From NCBI RefSeq assembly GCF_003634045.1, contig NZ_RBIM01000004.1, positions 372,001 to 436,000 of the forward strand: a stretch of 64,000 nt of DNA, in the 5' to 3' direction. A model generated the notes under the pieces. The model saw only the letters and a list, made by a program, of their open reading frames with translations, searched no databases and was not told the origin of the DNA. This document shows positions 54,829-63,269 of the stretch, in pieces; positions within the stretch are counted from its first letter, which is position 1; every line of letters begins with the position of its first letter. Source of the DNA: Maricaulis maris. Lineage in GTDB: Bacteria > Pseudomonadota > Alphaproteobacteria > Caulobacterales > Maricaulaceae. Both the position numbers and the translations under genes were made by a program.

Positions 54829-55859
54829 CCGCATCGCGTCCCCCGGCTCGCAAGCGAGCCGCCAAACCCCGCAAAGCGGCCTCGGAAAGCCTTTATTTCG
54901 AGGATGTTGAACGCCTGCGCGGCATGGCCGGTGCCGGTGACCGCTTTTTCATGCTCATCGAGCAGGATCTGAGCGTTTCGATCAGCGCGCCCGGTCGCGG
55001 GCAAGTGGTGATCACGGCCGAGGACAATAGCGCGCGCGACGAGGCCAAGCGGGTGCTCAAGCGCCTCTATGGCAGTCTCGAACACGGATTGACCTGCGAC
55101 GAGGCGGCGGTGCGTGCCGCCCTGCGCCTGCAGGATGACGAGGCGACGCCGGGTCTCGTCGATGATGGTGTGATCCGCGTGCCGCGCGGTTCCAGCCTGA
55201 TCGCCCGCACCGAAGGCCAGCGTGCCTATGTGCGGTCCCTGAAAAATGAAAAAGCCTATGACCTGATCTTCGGCGTCGGTCCGGCCGGCACCGGCAAGAC
55301 CTTGCTGGCCGTGGCCTATGGCGCTTCGATGCTGATCCAGCGCAAGGTCGAGAAGTTGATCATCACCCGGCCGGCGGTCGAGGCGGGCGAAAAGCTCGGC
55401 TTCCTGCCCGGTGACCTCAATGAGAAGGTTGATCCCTATCTGCTGCCGGTCTGGGACGCGCTGGCCGATACGCTGGGACGCAGCCAGCTGGAGAAAATGC
55501 GCGAGGACGGCCGGATCGAGGTCGCGCCGATCGCCTTCATGCGCGGTCGCACGCTCAACCGGGCCTTTGTGATCGTTGATGAAGCCCAGAACACGTCGCG
55601 AGCCCAGATGCAGATGGTGCTGACACGCCTCGGTGAAGGATCGCGCATGGCGGTGACCGGCGACCCCAGCCAGTGCGACCTCAATCCACGTGATCCGTCC
55701 GGCCTGCCGCATGCGCTGGATATCCTGGCCAACACCAAAGGTGTTGCCATTACGCGCTTTTCGCGCGTTGATGTGGTGCGCCACGATCTCGTGGCCCGTA
55801 TTGTCGAAGCCTATGAGGAAGATGCGCGCGGTCGGACAGGCCCCGCGCAACCGCGATGA
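54825..55859 (+). CDS. PhoH-like ATPase/RNA helicase
   Basis: 344 residues; PhoH domain with Walker A GPAGTGKT (152-159), [16 protein letters not shown] and [22 protein letters not shown]. Role in RNA handling is inferred from the family and from its constant neighbour ybeY. GTG start overlaps the miaB TGA as GTGA. Confidence 0.94.
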   Translation: MTASRPPARKRAAKPRKAASESLYFEDVERLRGMAGAGDRFFMLIEQDLSVSISAPGRGQVVITAEDNSARDEAKRVLKRLYGSLEHGLTCDEAAVRAALRLQDDEATPGLVDDGVIRVPRGSSLIARTEGQRAYVRSLKNEKAYDLIFGVGPAGTGKTLLAVAYGASMLIQRKVEKLIITRPAVEAGEKLGFLPGDLNEKVDPYLLPVWDALADTLGRSQLEKMREDGRIEVAPIAFMRGRTLNRAFVIVDEAQNTSRAQMQMVLTRLGEGSRMAVTGDPSQCDLNPRDPSGLPHALDILANTKGVAITRFSRVDVVRHDLVARIVEAYEEDARGRTGPAQPR

Positions 55860-56338
55860 ACGCCGTTGATCTGATTGTCGAAGATGACGCCTGGTCATCG
55901 CTGCAGGGCAAGACACGCCTCGCCGAGGAGGCGATCCGTGCTGCCTGTGCCGAATTGCCGGATCGCGCACCGGGTGTGGTCGCTGTCCTGCTCGGCAGTG
56001 ACGCGGCGATTGCGGCGATGAATGTGCAGTTCCGCGGCAAGGACGGGCCGACCAATGTCCTGTCATTTCCCTCCGGCGAGCATGCCGACAATCATCTCGG
56101 CGATATCGCGCTGGCGCACGGCGTTGTGGCCCGCGAAGCGGCAGCGCGCGCCATCGACCCGGCCGATCATCTGCGCCACCTGATCATCCATGGATTCCTG
56201 CATCTGCAGGGCTATGATCACCAGGGTGATGACGAGGCCGAACTCATGGAAATGATCGAGCGCCGCGCCCTTGCCCGATTGGGCGTTGCCGACCCCTATG
56301 CCAATGAGGATTCGGGTTCCGACCCGCACGCTGAATGA
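55856..56338 (+). CDS. ybeY: Endoribonuclease YbeY
   Basis: 160 residues. Metal-dependent RNase of rRNA maturation. Zinc-ligand signature H-x3-H-x5-H is HGFLHLQGYDH: His112, His116 and His122. Its ATG overlaps the phoH TGA as ATGA and its own TGA overlaps the corC ATG. Confidence 0.97.
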   Translation: MNAVDLIVEDDAWSSLQGKTRLAEEAIRAACAELPDRAPGVVAVLLGSDAAIAAMNVQFRGKDGPTNVLSFPSGEHADNHLGDIALAHGVVAREAAARAIDPADHLRHLIIHGFLHLQGYDHQGDDEAELMEMIERRALARLGVADPYANEDSGSDPHAE

Positions 56339-57228
56339 CCGATATATCCGCCCCTTCTGACCCTGACAGTCGATCCTGGTTCGCGCGCCTGTTCGGTGGC
56401 GCGTCATCTTCCGTTTCCGGTGGCAGCGCGATCGCGTCGGGCCCGGTTCACAATTCCATCGAAGCCGATGCGCTGGACAAGCTGCGTGTGGCTGACGTGA
56501 TGGTGCCGCGGGCTGATATCGTCGGTGTCGACGTGTCGACGCCGCTGGGGCAGCTGGCCAAGATCTTCGCCGAGGCCGCGCATTCGCGCCTGCCGATCTA
56601 TCGCGACACGCTCGATGATCCGGTCGGTGTGGTCCACATCAAGGACGTGGTCAGCCATCTGGCGCCGGGTTCGTCGGGCAAGCGCCCGGCTGGCTGGGCC
56701 CAGAAACAGGTTCTGCCGTCCATTGGTCGCCCATTATTGTTCGCGCCGCCGTCGATGAAGGCGCTAGACCTTCTGCGCCGCATGCAGGGCCGACGCATGC
56801 ATTTGGCCCTTGTGGTCGACGAATATGGCGGCACGGACGGGCTGGTGACGCTGGAAGACCTGATCGAGCCGATCGTCGGCGATATCGAAGACGAGCATGA
56901 CGACGAGGAAACGCCGGCCATCCGCTCGCGTGGCCCCGGTGTCTGGGATGTCGAGGCGCGGGCCGAGATCGACGCCTTTGAAGCGGTGGTCGGCGAGGAG
57001 ATCGCCGCCGAGGACGAGGACGAGGATGTCGACAGTCTCGGCGGTCTGGTCTTCACCCTGATCGGCCGGGTCCCCGAGCGCGGCGAGGTGATCCGTCACC
57101 CGACCGGCTATGAGTTTGAAGTGATCGAGGCAGATACGCGACGGATCAAGCGCATGCGGGTGCGGGCACCGCACAAGCGGCCCAAGCCGGCCGGGCCAGA
57201 GGCCACGGACGCCACGGACGCAGGCTGA
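56335..57228 (+). CDS. CBS-domain CorC/HlyC-family protein
   Basis: 297 residues. A disordered N-terminus is followed by a CBS pair (about 45-180; LRVADVMVPRADIVGVDV) and a CorC_HlyC domain at the C-terminus (IGRVPERGEVIRHPTGYEFEV). No transmembrane DUF21 domain, so the short CorC type. It may modulate Mg or Co transport, though the function is debated. It is coupled to ybeY and lnt. Confidence 0.93.
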   Translation: MTDISAPSDPDSRSWFARLFGGASSSVSGGSAIASGPVHNSIEADALDKLRVADVMVPRADIVGVDVSTPLGQLAKIFAEAAHSRLPIYRDTLDDPVGVVHIKDVVSHLAPGSSGKRPAGWAQKQVLPSIGRPLLFAPPSMKALDLLRRMQGRRMHLALVVDEYGGTDGLVTLEDLIEPIVGDIEDEHDDEETPAIRSRGPGVWDVEARAEIDAFEAVVGEEIAAEDEDEDVDSLGGLVFTLIGRVPERGEVIRHPTGYEFEVIEADTRRIKRMRVRAPHKRPKPAGPEATDATDAG

Positions 57229-58841
57229 TGCGGCGGCTCCACCTCCTGGTCTGGTGGCCGCGAACCTGGCTGGCAACGCGGTCCGGATGGCGCCCGCGGA
57301 TCGCGCTTTTCGTGGCCGGCCTGTTCAGTGCACTCGCGGTCGCACCCTTGCACATCGTGCCCGCCCTGATGATCGGGCTGTGGGTCCTGTTCGCGGCACT
57401 GGATGGCTCGCGCCGTTTCGACCGACCGCTGCGCAGCGCTTTCCTGCGCGGTTTCCTGTTCGGTTTTGGCTATTTCATCGCCGGCATGGCGTGGATCGTC
57501 TATGCCTTCTTGACCCGCGGCAATGGCGTAGAATTCCTGGCCCCGGTCGGGCTGATAGGACTGGCGGCGCTGATGGCCGTTTTCTGGGGGCTCGGCGCGG
57601 TGATCCATTGCGCACTGGCGCCGCGCTCCGTCTGGCGGGTTCTGGTGTTCGCGGCGGCCCTCGCCTTTGCCGAATGGGCGCGCGGCCATCTTCTCGGGGG
57701 CCTGCCCTGGAACCTGCCCGCCTATGTCTGGCCGGCCGGCGGACTGGTCAGCCAGACGGCGTCCTGGTTCGGCGTCTATGGTCTCAGCCTGCTGACGATT
57801 TTCGTGCTCACCGCGCCTGTACTGGCCATTGCGCCGCGGCTGGAACTGGCGCGCAGCTTGCCGGCCTTCGCGGCGCTGGGCCTGTCCATGATCGTACTGG
57901 CGACCGGCGCCATCCGGCTCGCCGCCTCGGCGCCTGACGATGTGCCGGGCGTGTCGATCCGCCTCGTCCAGGCCGGCATTCCCCAGGCGCAGAAATGGGC
58001 TGCTGGCGGTGCCGAACTGACCCGCGACCGCTATCTCGCGCTGACCGCCCGCCCCGGCATCGAAACGGTGACCCATGTCGTCTGGCCGGAGGGCGCCCTG
58101 CCGACCTTCATGCTGGAAGACGGCGCGACGCTGGCGCGGATCGGCGATGTTCTGGACAGCGGGCAGGTCTTGCTCGCGGGCGTCAACCGGCGCGCGTCCG
58201 ACGGCGGTGAGCTGGGCTATTACAACACGCTGGCGGCCTTGCGTTACCAGTCGGGCACACCGCGCATTGCCGCGCTCTACGATAAGGTGCGGCTGACCCC
58301 GTTTGGCGAATTCACACCGCTGTCCGGGCTGATGGCGATGACCGGAATCGAGGCGTTACAGGATCTTGCGCGCTATGAGTTCAGCCCCGGGCCGGGGGCC
58401 AATGTACTGGAAATCCCCGGCGCGCCGGACATGCTGCCGCTGATCTGTTACGAGTCGATCTTTCCCGGCTTCGTCCGTTCGGCTGATACGCGGGCCCATT
58501 GGCTCTACAATTTGTCCAACGATGCCTGGTTCGGCCCGACCGCAGGTCCGCGTCAGCATTTCAACCAGGCCAGCTATCGCAGTATTGAAAGCGGGCTTCC
58601 GATGGTGCGCTCGGCGGCGCTGGGCGTGTCCGGCGTGGTCGATGCGCTCGGCCGGGCGCGTGTCGCAATGGAGCCAAGCGGCGAAGGCGTGCGCGATGTC
58701 GCGCTGCCGGGCCGACTTGAGCGCACACCCTATTCCTTTTGGGGTGACACGCCTTTCCTCGCCTTCTGCGTCCTGGTCCTGCTCGGCATGTCCTGGCAGC
58801 GTTTCCGGCAGGTCCACGCAGCCGATGATGTGCAGCCGTGA
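57228..58841 (+). CDS. lnt: Apolipoprotein N-acyltransferase
   Basis: 537 residues. Adds the third acyl chain to lipoproteins at the inner membrane. About six to eight helices precede the nitrilase-like domain with catalytic Glu288 (WPEGALPTF), Lys353 (YDKVRLTPFGEF) and Cys407 (PLICYES). The start ATG overlaps the corC stop as TGATG. Its substrates here include the lipoproteins at 18103, 25859, 28602 and 47962. Confidence 0.97.
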   Translation: MRRLHLLVWWPRTWLATRSGWRPRIALFVAGLFSALAVAPLHIVPALMIGLWVLFAALDGSRRFDRPLRSAFLRGFLFGFGYFIAGMAWIVYAFLTRGNGVEFLAPVGLIGLAALMAVFWGLGAVIHCALAPRSVWRVLVFAAALAFAEWARGHLLGGLPWNLPAYVWPAGGLVSQTASWFGVYGLSLLTIFVLTAPVLAIAPRLELARSLPAFAALGLSMIVLATGAIRLAASAPDDVPGVSIRLVQAGIPQAQKWAAGGAELTRDRYLALTARPGIETVTHVVWPEGALPTFMLEDGATLARIGDVLDSGQVLLAGVNRRASDGGELGYYNTLAALRYQSGTPRIAALYDKVRLTPFGEFTPLSGLMAMTGIEALQDLARYEFSPGPGANVLEIPGAPDMLPLICYESIFPGFVRSADTRAHWLYNLSNDAWFGPTAGPRQHFNQASYRSIESGLPMVRSAALGVSGVVDALGRARVAMEPSGEGVRDVALPGRLERTPYSFWGDTPFLAFCVLVLLGMSWQRFRQVHAADDVQP

Positions 58842-58851
58842 GATGAGTTGA

Positions 58852-58881
58852 TTGGTACGCATCCCTTTGGTTGTGCTAAAT
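58852..58881 (+). promoter_or_regulatory. Possible promoter before the PhrR/PraR-type regulator
   Basis: TTGGTA followed 17-18 bases later by GCTAAA/CTAAAT resembles a housekeeping promoter, about 47 bases before the regulator ATG. Only weak matches to consensus. Confidence 0.3.
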
Positions 58882-58927
58882 TACCGTTCTGATCTGCACT
58901 TTGGCCCAATCCCAACGAGGTGACTCA

Positions 58928-59347
58928 ATGCCGAAGGTAAATCCGCGTGGCCCCAATCCGATCGACATCCATGTCGGCTCACGCATCCGGCTACGCCGGC
59001 AATTGCTCAAGATGAGCCAGGAAAAGCTGGGCGATGAACTCGGTGTCACCTTCCAGCAGGTTCAGAAGTATGAGCGCGGCGCCAACCGGGTCGGGGCGAG
59101 CCGGTTGTACCGGCTGTCCAGCGTGCTGGAAGTGCCGGTCCAGTTCTTTTTCGATGGTCTGGCGGAGCAGTCCGGCGCGACCGGCATGGCCGAGGGCGAC
59201 CAGACGCCGATCGTCTATGATTTCATCCAGAGTTCGGACGGGGTGTCGCTGGCGGAGTCCTTTTCCCGCATCACGGATGCGAAAGTGCGTCGGCGCGTGC
59301 TGGAGCTGGTGCGCACGCTGGCGACTGACGATCCTGCCAAGACGTGA
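58928..59347 (+). CDS. XRE-family regulator of the PhrR/PraR type
   Basis: 139 residues. Cro/C1 HTH (IRLRRQLLKMSQEKLGDELGV, FQQVQKYERGANRVGASRLY) then a C-terminal extension (SLAESFSRITDAKVRRRVLELV) typical of the alphaproteobacterial PhrR/PraR group, which in rhizobia controls adhesion and quorum-sensing genes. Start at 58928 has GAGG seven bases upstream. It sits between lnt and trmB; metK, often placed here, is missing. Confidence 0.88.
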   Translation: MPKVNPRGPNPIDIHVGSRIRLRRQLLKMSQEKLGDELGVTFQQVQKYERGANRVGASRLYRLSSVLEVPVQFFFDGLAEQSGATGMAEGDQTPIVYDFIQSSDGVSLAESFSRITDAKVRRRVLELVRTLATDDPAKT

Positions 59348-59403
59348 TGTGCCGCTGACTTTCCCGGTGCAAGCCCGTCCGGAACCCGCTAAACCCGCCT
59401 CCC

Positions 59404-60090
59404 ATGATGACTGAGACGCCTGAAACGCCTGCCTTCCGCCTGTTCGGACGCGCCCAGGGAAAGCCCCTGTCGGCGCGCCAACAGGGCCTGGTCGACAATC
59501 TGCTGCCGCGCATCGGACTGCCGGAAGACGGGGTGATCGACCCGGCGGCTCTGATGCCGGATTGCCGGACCCAGGCGCTCGAGATCGGCTTTGGTGGTGG
59601 TGAGCACCTGGCCGCCCAGGCGGCGGCCCACCCGGAGACCGGTTTTATCGGCATCGAACCCTTCCTGAACGGGGTCGCCAAGGCATTGACCGCCCTTGAC
59701 GCGCAGGAATTGACTAATGTCCGCCTGGCCCGGGCCGATGCCCGCGAAGTCCTGCCGCGTTTCGAGAGCGCCTGTCTCGACCGGATTTTCCTTCTCTTTC
59801 CGGACCCATGGCACAAGAAGCGGCATGCCAAGCGACGCTTCGTGCAGCCGGAGACGCGCGACCAGTTCGCCCGCCTGCTCAAGCCCGGCGGGCGGCTGCG
59901 GATCGCGACCGACGTCAAATCCTATGCCGATCACTGCATGATCGAGCTGACCGGCGACGCACGATTTGTCTGGCAGGCCGAGACCTCTGCAGACTGGACC
60001 CGCGCGCCTGACGATCACATCACCACCCGCTACGAGACAAAAAACCTTGGCGACTGCGCGCCGGTCTTCATGGATTTCGTGCGGCGCTGA
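59404..60090 (+). CDS. trmB: tRNA (guanine46-N7)-methyltransferase
   Basis: 228 residues. Methylates G46 of tRNA with SAM. SAM loop [22 protein letters not shown] and the family signature [16 protein letters not shown] are all present. Start at the ATG pair 59404. The rimP-nusA operon follows after a leader of about 140 bases. Confidence 0.96.
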   Translation: MMTETPETPAFRLFGRAQGKPLSARQQGLVDNLLPRIGLPEDGVIDPAALMPDCRTQALEIGFGGGEHLAAQAAAHPETGFIGIEPFLNGVAKALTALDAQELTNVRLARADAREVLPRFESACLDRIFLLFPDPWHKKRHAKRRFVQPETRDQFARLLKPGGRLRIATDVKSYADHCMIELTGDARFVWQAETSADWTRAPDDHITTRYETKNLGDCAPVFMDFVRR

Positions 60091-60103
60091 CCGCGCGCCC
60101 GTC

Positions 60104-60132
60104 TTGCCAAGTCGCGCCGTACGGAGTACAAG
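60104..60132 (+). promoter_or_regulatory. Candidate promoter of the rimP-nusA-ylxR-infB operon
   Basis: TTGCCA (60104-60109), a 17-base spacer and TACAAG (60127-60132) resemble a sigma-70 promoter. It lies 14 bases past trmB and starts a leader of about 95 nt. Weak -10. Confidence 0.35.
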
Positions 60133-60154
60133 GCGACTTCTTACAAGTTCGATT

Positions 60155-60202
60155 GTATCGGATGATACATTCGAGCGGTCGCCCACGGCGGCCGCTCTTT
60201 TT
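60155..60202 (+). terminator. Leader hairpin and intrinsic terminator just before rimP
   Basis: A short hairpin (GTATC-GGAT-GATAC, 60155-60168) is followed by a strong one: GAGCGGTCGCC pairs with GGCGGCCGCTC (60173-60197, one G-U pair) and then TTTTT. The terminator ends 27 bases before the rimP start. It may end trmB transcription or act as an attenuator in a rimP leader; rimP leaders with premature terminators are reported in other proteobacteria. Confidence 0.8.
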
Positions 60203-60229
60203 GTTTCTGCAGACCCCGGGGCCCGCGCC

Positions 60230-60766
60230 TTGAAGACAAAATCGCCTCAGGATGACCGCATCCTCGCCCTCGCCGAGCCGGTGGCTGCCGAGCTCGCGCT
60301 CGAGATCGTGCGCGTGCGCATCATGTCGGGCAAGCGTGCCCGCCTGCAGATCATGGCCGACCGCGCCGATGGCAGCGGTATCGAGGTCGAGGATTGCGCC
60401 CGCTTGTCACGCGGCTTGTCCGACGTGTTCGAGGTCGAGGATCCGATTGCCGGGGAATACGACCTGGAAGTCTCCTCGCCGGGGATTGATCGCCCGCTGA
60501 CCACGCTGGCGCATTTTGCGCGCTGGGAAGGCAATGAGGCCAAGATCGAACTCGATCGCCTCGCCGAGGGCCGCAAGCGCTTCCGCGGCATTCTGGCCGG
60601 GGTTGAAGATGATAATGTCGGGCTCGACATGGAAGGCGAGGACGACACCACGATGATCCCGTTCGACTGGATCGTTGAGGCCAAACTGGTTTTGACAGAC
60701 GCCTTGATCGAGGCGGATTTGAAAGCGCGGGGCCGTGGCGCCGCGACGACTGAAGGAGACGAATAA
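60230..60766 (+). CDS. rimP: Ribosome maturation factor RimP
   Basis: 178 residues. Helps 30S assembly by acting with S12. The N-terminal domain (LAEPVAAELALEIVRVRIM, RLQIMADRADGSGIEVEDCARLSRGLSD) and DLEVSSPGIDRPL are typical. The start appears to be TTG at 60230, because the first ATG in frame is well inside the conserved domain and no GTG fits; no good ribosome-binding site is seen before it. Confidence 0.9.
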   Translation: MKTKSPQDDRILALAEPVAAELALEIVRVRIMSGKRARLQIMADRADGSGIEVEDCARLSRGLSDVFEVEDPIAGEYDLEVSSPGIDRPLTTLAHFARWEGNEAKIELDRLAEGRKRFRGILAGVEDDNVGLDMEGEDDTTMIPFDWIVEAKLVLTDALIEADLKARGRGAATTEGDE

Positions 60767-60801
60767 TGTCGCTTTTCAACGCAACGGGGATCACCCGATG
60801 A
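60766..60801 (+). CDS. 11-codon leader ORF between rimP and nusA
   Basis: ATG overlaps the last base of the rimP TAA (TAATG); the frame encodes [11 protein letters not shown] and ends with TGA overlapping the nusA ATG (ATGA). AAGGAG lies seven bases ahead of this ATG, the strongest ribosome-binding site in the junction, so ribosomes likely enter here and pass to nusA. It is not in frame with nusA. Confidence 0.5.
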   Translation: MSLFNATGITR

Positions 60802-62516
60802 GCATTGGTGTCAGTGCAAACCGTCTGGAACTTCTGCAGATCGCCCGTGCGGTCGCGGCGGAAAAGTCCATCGATGAATCGATCGTGATCGAGGCCATCG
60901 AGGAAGCCATCCAGAAGGCCGCGCGCTCCCGCTATGGGGCCGAAAACGACATCCGCGCCAAGATCGACCCGAAAACGGGCGAGCTGTCGCTGACCCGCAA
61001 CATGACGGTTGTGGAAGAGGTCGAGAATGACAGCCAGGAGCTCAACCTCGCCGACGCCAAGAAAATCGACAAGACCGCCGAGATCGGCACCGTCTTCTCC
61101 GATGAGCTGCCGCCGATCGAATTTGGCCGCGTCGCTTCGCAGACCGCCAAGCAGGTCATCACGCAAAAAGTCCGTGAAGCCGAGCGCCAGCGCCAGTTCG
61201 AGGAATACAAGGATCGCGTTGGCGAGATCATTTCCGGCATCGTCAAGCGCGTCGAATACGGCAATGTGATCATCGATCTCGGTCGCGCCGAAGGCATTAT
61301 CCGCCGCGCCGACGGTATCCCGCGCGAAAATCTGCAGAACAATGAGCGGGTCCGCGCCTATATCTATGATGTTCGCGAAGAAGTCCGCGGCCCGCAGATC
61401 TTCCTGTCGCGCGCACATCCGGACTTCATGGCCGCTCTGTTCGCGCAGGAAGTGCCGGAAGTTTACGAAGGCATCATCGAAATCCCGTCGGTCGCCCGTG
61501 ATGCGGGTTCGCGCGCCAAGATCGCTGTCATCTCCAATGACGCTTCCATCGACCCGGTCGGCGCCTGCGTCGGCATGCGTGGTTCGCGTGTCCAGGCGGT
61601 CGTGTCCGAGCTGGCTGGCGAGAAAATCGACATCATCCCGTGGTCGGATGATCCGGCGACCTTCATCGTCAACGCCCTTCAGCCGGCCGAAGTCGCCAAG
61701 GTCGTCCTCGACGAGGAAGACCAGCGGATTGAAGTCGTGGTGCCGGACGAGCAGCTGTCGCTCGCCATTGGTCGCCGCGGCCAGAATGTCCGTCTTGCGT
61801 CGCAGCTGACCGGCTGGTCGATCGACATTCTGACCGAGGAAGAAGAGTCCGAGCGCCGCCAGAAGGAATTCGCTGAGCGGACGCAACTCTTCATCGCCGC
61901 CCTTGATGTTGACGAGGTGATTGCCCAGCTTCTGGCGACAGAAGGCTTCACCGATGTCGAGGATCTGGCCTATGTCGATCTCGGCGAAATTGCCGTCATC
62001 GAAGGCTTTGACGAAGACACGGCCGAGGAAATCCAGGCGCGTGCCCGCGATTATCTTGATCGCCTGGCTGCCGAACAGGACGCCAAGCGCAAGGAGCTCG
62101 GTGTCGAGGACGCGGTGCTTGAGGTTCCGGGTGTCGAGCTCGCCATGGCTGTCAAGCTTGGTGAGAATGACGTCAAGACGGTCGACGATCTTGCCGGTCT
62201 GGTGACCGATGATCTGCGTGGCTGGTTCGAGACCAAGAATGGCGAACGAATTCGCGAGCCGGGCATCCTGGAAGAGTTTAATCTCTCCTCCGAAGATGCC
62301 GAGATGATGATCATGCGTGCCCGCGTTGCGGCTGGCTGGATCTCCGAGGAAGACCTGCCGCAGCCGGAAGTGGTTGAAGAAGAGGTCGAGGAGGCTGAAG
62401 AGGCCTTCGACGTGGCCAATATGGATCTGGCGGCCCTGGAAGCCGAAGCCGAGGCGCTTGGTCTCGACCTCGACGCCGAGGTGCCGGAAGGCGACGAGGA
62501 GACGAAGGCTGACTAG
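60798..62516 (+). CDS. nusA: Transcription termination/antitermination factor NusA
   Basis: 572 residues. NusA N-terminal domain that binds RNA polymerase ([31 protein letters not shown]), S1 domain ([22 protein letters not shown]), KH domains ([36 protein letters not shown]) and two C-terminal helix-hairpin-helix-type repeats followed by an acidic tail (about 525-572). The start at 60798 has GGGGA eight bases ahead and matches the family N-terminus; an upstream in-frame ATG lies within rimP. Confidence 0.97.
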   Translation: MSIGVSANRLELLQIARAVAAEKSIDESIVIEAIEEAIQKAARSRYGAENDIRAKIDPKTGELSLTRNMTVVEEVENDSQELNLADAKKIDKTAEIGTVFSDELPPIEFGRVASQTAKQVITQKVREAERQRQFEEYKDRVGEIISGIVKRVEYGNVIIDLGRAEGIIRRADGIPRENLQNNERVRAYIYDVREEVRGPQIFLSRAHPDFMAALFAQEVPEVYEGIIEIPSVARDAGSRAKIAVISNDASIDPVGACVGMRGSRVQAVVSELAGEKIDIIPWSDDPATFIVNALQPAEVAKVVLDEEDQRIEVVVPDEQLSLAIGRRGQNVRLASQLTGWSIDILTEEEESERRQKEFAERTQLFIAALDVDEVIAQLLATEGFTDVEDLAYVDLGEIAVIEGFDEDTAEEIQARARDYLDRLAAEQDAKRKELGVEDAVLEVPGVELAMAVKLGENDVKTVDDLAGLVTDDLRGWFETKNGERIREPGILEEFNLSSEDAEMMIMRARVAAGWISEEDLPQPEVVEEEVEEAEEAFDVANMDLAALEAEAEALGLDLDAEVPEGDEETKAD

Positions 62517-63117
62517 CCCCCGGGCCAGCCAGTCGAGGGAGCGACGCTGCGTTGCCACCGGGGAGGTCCGTGAGGAAGCGGATCTCATCCGGATGGCCCT
62601 CGGGCCGGGCGACCAGCTGGTGCCTGATCTCGCAGCCAAACTGCCCGGCCGTGGTGCCTGGGTCAGTGCGGAGCGGGTTTTGATAGAGAAGGCGGTCAAG
62701 AAATCCGCCTTCAACCGGGCCTTCGGGTGTCCGGTAAAAATGCCGGACGATCTGCCGGGCCTCATTGAGGGTCAGCTGGTCGAGCGCGCGCTGAGCCTTC
62801 TCGGTCTGGCGCGACGGTCCGGAGACCTGGCGGTTGGCTATGACGCGGTGCGTCTGGCACTCAAGGCCGCCAAACCCGCCTGGCGCATCGAAGCGTCGGA
62901 CGGGGCTGAGGATGGCCGGTCCAAGCTGGATCGGTTGGCCTTCGCGGCCTGGGGTGATGTCCCGGTCGCGGGATGTTTCACGGCGGAAGCCATCGGTGAT
63001 GCGACAGGTCGCGGTCCGGTGGTCCATGCCAGCATGTCGAAAGGCTCGCAGGCGCGGGCATTTACGACTGTGATGGGGAAGCTTTCGGGCTTCCGGCCGC
63101 TCGTCCCGCAAGGCTGA
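62509..63117 (+). CDS. YlxR (DUF448) fused to an L7Ae-like RNA-binding domain
   Basis: About 202 residues. N-terminal YlxR domain (RRCVATGEVREEADLIRMALGPG, LPGRGAWVSAER) and C-terminal L7Ae/L30e-like domain (LERALSLLGLARRSGDLAVGYDAV, TAEAIGDATGRGPVVHASM). It is the usual gene between nusA and infB. No ATG or GTG fits; CTG at 62509 is preceded by AGGAGACGAAGG and overlaps the nusA 3' end; TTG at 62458 is an alternative without a ribosome-binding site. Start is uncertain, the frame is not. Confidence 0.85.
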   Translation: MTSPRASQSRERRCVATGEVREEADLIRMALGPGDQLVPDLAAKLPGRGAWVSAERVLIEKAVKKSAFNRAFGCPVKMPDDLPGLIEGQLVERALSLLGLARRSGDLAVGYDAVRLALKAAKPAWRIEASDGAEDGRSKLDRLAFAAWGDVPVAGCFTAEAIGDATGRGPVVHASMSKGSQARAFTTVMGKLSGFRPLVPQG

Positions 63118-63269
63118 CGTGCGGAGATTGCCGCGACAGCGGTTGATATCGGCCTTGAGCTGGCTAGTTTAGCGAGCCTTCAGGCCGGACAGTGGTTTGA
63201 ACAGTGCGGGTTTCCGGCATTCGGCTACCGGAAGGCCCCGCGGAACGAAAGCCGATTTGGAAGGCTCGT

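Noticed and set aside
60351-62765. An 804-codon open frame on the minus strand across nusA
   Set aside because: It is antisense to a clear nusA gene, has a low-complexity composition and no family resemblance. Such frames arise from strong G/C bias at third codon positions.
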